Shown here: positions 62,247 through 64,000 of the stretch, piece by piece
How positions within the stretch are numbered: the stretch's first letter is position 1
How the letters are laid out: the number at the start of each line of letters is the position of its first letter
Assembly: GCF_024494565.1 (NCBI RefSeq)
Contig: NZ_JANHDN010000007.1
Location: 1-64,000 of the forward strand
Length of the DNA stretch: 64,000 nt
Source: Halorubrum rutilum
Lineage (GTDB): Archaea > Halobacteriota > Halobacteria > Halobacteriales > Haloferacaceae
Direction of reading: 5' to 3'
Translations under genes and position numbers: made by a program
Notes under the pieces: generated by a model
Told to the model about the DNA's origin: nothing
Database searches by the model: none
What the model saw: only the letters and a program-made list of their open reading frames with translations

Positions 62247-62606
62247 ATGACCGAGTACACCGTCGAGTTCGTCGGCACCGGCGAGACGATCGAGGTGGCC
62301 GACACGGAGACGGTCCTCAGCTCCTGTATCGAGGCGGGGATCGCTCAGGAGTACTCCTGCCGCGTCGGGATGTGTCTCGCCTGTTCCGCCGAGATCGTCG
62401 AGGGGGAGGTGACCCAGCCGGCCGCCCGCGGGCTCACCGACGAGGAGGCGGAGGGGTACGCGCTCACCTGCATGGCGCGCCCGCAGTCCGACCTGAAGCT
62501 CCGCCGCGGCAAGTACCCGCCGAGCATCGAGGACGAGGAGGCGACCGCCGCCGAGAGCGGGGGCGACTCGGGCGGCGCCGACGGCGCGGCCGCGGACGAC
62601 GACTGA
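62247..62606 (+). CDS. 2Fe-2S ferredoxin
   Basis: A 119-aa ferredoxin with cluster ligands Cys38, Cys43, Cys46 and Cys75 (YSCRVGMCLACS, then LTCMARPQ). The N-terminal strand pair EYTVEFVGTGETIEVADTETVL is typical. The C-terminal acidic tail is a halophile feature, and it lacks the large acidic N-terminal insertion of classical haloarchaeal ferredoxin. The redox partner is unknown. Start ATG 62247, divergent from the decarboxylase. Confidence 0.9.
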   Translation: MTEYTVEFVGTGETIEVADTETVLSSCIEAGIAQEYSCRVGMCLACSAEIVEGEVTQPAARGLTDEEAEGYALTCMARPQSDLKLRRGKYPPSIEDEEATAAESGGDSGGADGAAADDD

Positions 62607-62648
62607 ATCGGCTCGCTACCCCCCTCTCGGCTCCTTTTCTCGACTCCG

Positions 62649-62969
62649 CTACTCGTCGACGCGCTCGAAGCGGTGACGGACCACGTCGGCGTCGTCGTCC
62701 CAGTCGAAGCTCCCGCCGTGCGCGCGCACCATCCGCTCCTTGTACGCCTCCAGCGACGGCGACCCCTCGCGCTTCGCGTCCGCGTCGGTCATGTCGCCGA
62801 GGGTGCGCTCGGTGACCTCGGTCAGCTCGAAGGTCACGCCGTCGACCTCGAAGGTGTCGCCCTCCTCGCCGTACCGATTCCCGCGGTGGAGCTGGGTCAC
62901 GTCGCCGTCGAGCGCGCTCCGCTTCACGCGGTCGTTCGGGAGCAGGTCGGCCGGGTCGTTCTCGGACAT
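62649..62969 (-). CDS. ASCH domain protein
   Basis: A 106-aa protein of the ASCH fold, related to PUA RNA-binding domains. It begins ENDPADLLPNDRVKRSALDGDVTQLHRGNRYGEEGDTFEVDGVTFELTEV and ends with WDDDADVVRHRFERV. Proteins of this fold are thought to bind RNA or modified nucleosides. The start is ATG 62969, with a CTTATAAG promoter box 25-32 bases before it. It converges on the ferredoxin gene. Confidence 0.8.
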   Translation of the reverse strand: MSENDPADLLPNDRVKRSALDGDVTQLHRGNRYGEEGDTFEVDGVTFELTEVTERTLGDMTDADAKREGSPSLEAYKERMVRAHGGSFDWDDDADVVRHRFERVDE

Positions 62970-62993
62970 GAACGCTGGTAAGGCACGGATTGG

Positions 62994-63001
62994 CTTATAA
63001 G
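62994..63001 (-). promoter_or_regulatory. TATA box of the ASCH gene
   Basis: CTTATAAG lies 25-32 bases before the ATG at 62969 on the minus strand, consistent with a leaderless transcript. Confidence 0.6.
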
Positions 63002-63156
63002 CGATGCCGGCAACCGTCGAGGGCCGAACCGCGCCGTCGCGCCCGGCGCTCTGCGAATCTCGAAGCCGCCAACCGCGGGGATCTCCACGGACGTGATCAC
63101 CCGAGTCGCCGGCCGAGCCGAGGGATTCAAGACCGTGCCAATCCCCTTCTCCGACG

Positions 63157-64000
63157 ATGCGTCAGGACCACCTCATCACCGCGACGCAGCTCTCGCGGGG
63201 TGACATCGAGGCGGTGCTCGACCGGGCACGGGAGGTCGCCGACGAGCCCGCCGCCTTCGCGGACCGGCACGCCGGGCGCGTGCTCGCGCTCTGCTTCTTC
63301 GAGCCGAGCACGCGCACCCGGATGAGCTTCGACAGCGCGGCCAAGCGCCTCGGGATGGACACCGTCGACATGGGCGACGTCGACTCCTCGTCGGTCTCCA
63401 AGGGCGAGTCGCTCTCGGACACCGTCCGCGTCATCGAGGGCTACGCCGACGCGCTCGTCCTCCGCCACCCGAGCGAGGGCGCCGCGACGCTGGCCGCCGA
63501 GAACGTCTCCGTCCCCGTCGTCAACGCGGGCGACGGCGCCGGGCAACACCCCTCACAGACCCTCCTCGACCTCCACACGATCCGCGAGAACCACGGGCTC
63601 GACGACCTCACCGTCGGGATCATGGGCGACCTGAAGTACGGGCGGACGGTCCACTCGCTGGCGGCCGCGCTCACCGAGTTCGACGCCAACCAGCACTTCG
63701 TCAGCCCGGAGTCGCTGCGGCTCCCGCGCTCGGTCCGGTTCGACCTCCACGAGACCGGCGCGCAGGTGCGCGAGCACACCGACCTGGAGGCGGTGCTCGG
63801 CGAGCTCGACGTGCTGTACGTCACCCGGATCCAGAAGGAGCGGTTCCCCGACGAGAACGAGTACCACCGCGTCGCCGGCGAGTACCGGATCGACGCCGAG
63901 ACGCTCGACGACGCCGCCGACGACCTCACCGTGATGCATCCGCTCCCGCGGGTCGACGAGATCGCGCCCGACGTCGACGAGACGGAGCACGCCCGCTACT
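63157..64000 (+). CDS. pyrB: Aspartate carbamoyltransferase catalytic subunit, partial
   Basis: The 5' 281 codons of pyrB; the gene runs off the right edge, lacking about 20 residues of the usual 300. The enzyme condenses carbamoyl phosphate and aspartate in pyrimidine synthesis. Carbamoyl-phosphate residues are in [20 protein letters not shown], followed by [27 protein letters not shown] and the aspartate-binding region [11 protein letters not shown]. The regulatory subunit pyrI, usual next in archaea, would lie beyond the window. Start ATG 63157. Confidence 0.94.
   Translation, partial: MRQDHLITATQLSRGDIEAVLDRAREVADEPAAFADRHAGRVLALCFFEPSTRTRMSFDSAAKRLGMDTVDMGDVDSSSVSKGESLSDTVRVIEGYADALVLRHPSEGAATLAAENVSVPVVNAGDGAGQHPSQTLLDLHTIRENHGLDDLTVGIMGDLKYGRTVHSLAAALTEFDANQHFVSPESLRLPRSVRFDLHETGAQVREHTDLEAVLGELDVLYVTRIQKERFPDENEYHRVAGEYRIDAETLDDAADDLTVMHPLPRVDEIAPDVDETEHARY

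Overview
The window is chromosomal DNA of a halophilic archaeon (class Halobacteria), most like Halorubrum or a close relative. The sequence is very GC-rich and third codon positions are almost all G or C. The proteins are strongly acidic, twin-arginine lipoprotein signals are common, and several genes have a TATA box about 25-30 bases before the start codon with no room for a leader. Marker families agree: archaeal-type lipid reductases, phosphomevalonate decarboxylase, diadenylate cyclase DacZ, a HVO_0758-type zinc finger and histidine kinases of the LRHNIRN type. About 60 genes are supported. No tRNA, rRNA or CRISPR array was seen.

Layout. 0.25-10.6 kb: a geranylgeranyl-reductase-type flavoenzyme, an HTH/2Fe-2S protein, a four-gene BMP-type ABC importer operon (minus strand), a phosphohexomutase, acylphosphatase and a small cysteine-containing protein. 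10.7-14.7 kb: a visibly AT-richer insertion with 20-bp perfect terminal inverted repeats and an 8-bp target duplication. It carries two PAS histidine kinases and no transposase. 14.8-17.5 kb: a structured dispersed repeat, then an HxlR regulator divergent from DoxX and a VOC-family dioxygenase-like gene, resembling the quinone-responsive YodB/CatDE arrangement. 17.6-24.7 kb: a four-helix membrane protein, an ABC-2 exporter operon with a permease fused to a PrsW-like protease domain, a frameshifted TRIC/UPF0126 gene, DUF2797 and CBS proteins.

24.8-37.4 kb is mostly housekeeping: MenD, DUF1028, GrpE, SurE, an acyltransferase, PurD, a DUF255 thioredoxin-fold protein, a second geranylgeranyl-reductase-like enzyme, a TRAM protein and an enolase-superfamily sugar-acid dehydratase. 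37.7-52.3 kb holds an animal-type heme peroxidase interrupted by an in-frame amber codon, a PHP phosphoesterase, two MFS transporters, a DUF3179 lipoprotein pair, MOSC, cysteine synthase, thioredoxin, a GpgS-like glycosyltransferase, a zinc finger, an aldo/keto reductase and a lipoprotein.

52.5-64 kb: dacZ followed at once by a MscS channel (c-di-AMP and turgor), a histidine kinase whose start codon abuts a DtxR/Idr-like palindrome, a GNAT enzyme, a MrfA/YprA-type helicase, PsiE, a CPD photolyase, a second copy of the structured repeat in the opposite orientation, phosphomevalonate decarboxylase, a 2Fe-2S ferredoxin, an ASCH protein and the 5' part of pyrB, which runs off the right edge.

The two most unusual signals are the transposase-less kinase-bearing element and the pair of about 250-nt repeats whose hairpins are kept by compensatory base changes.
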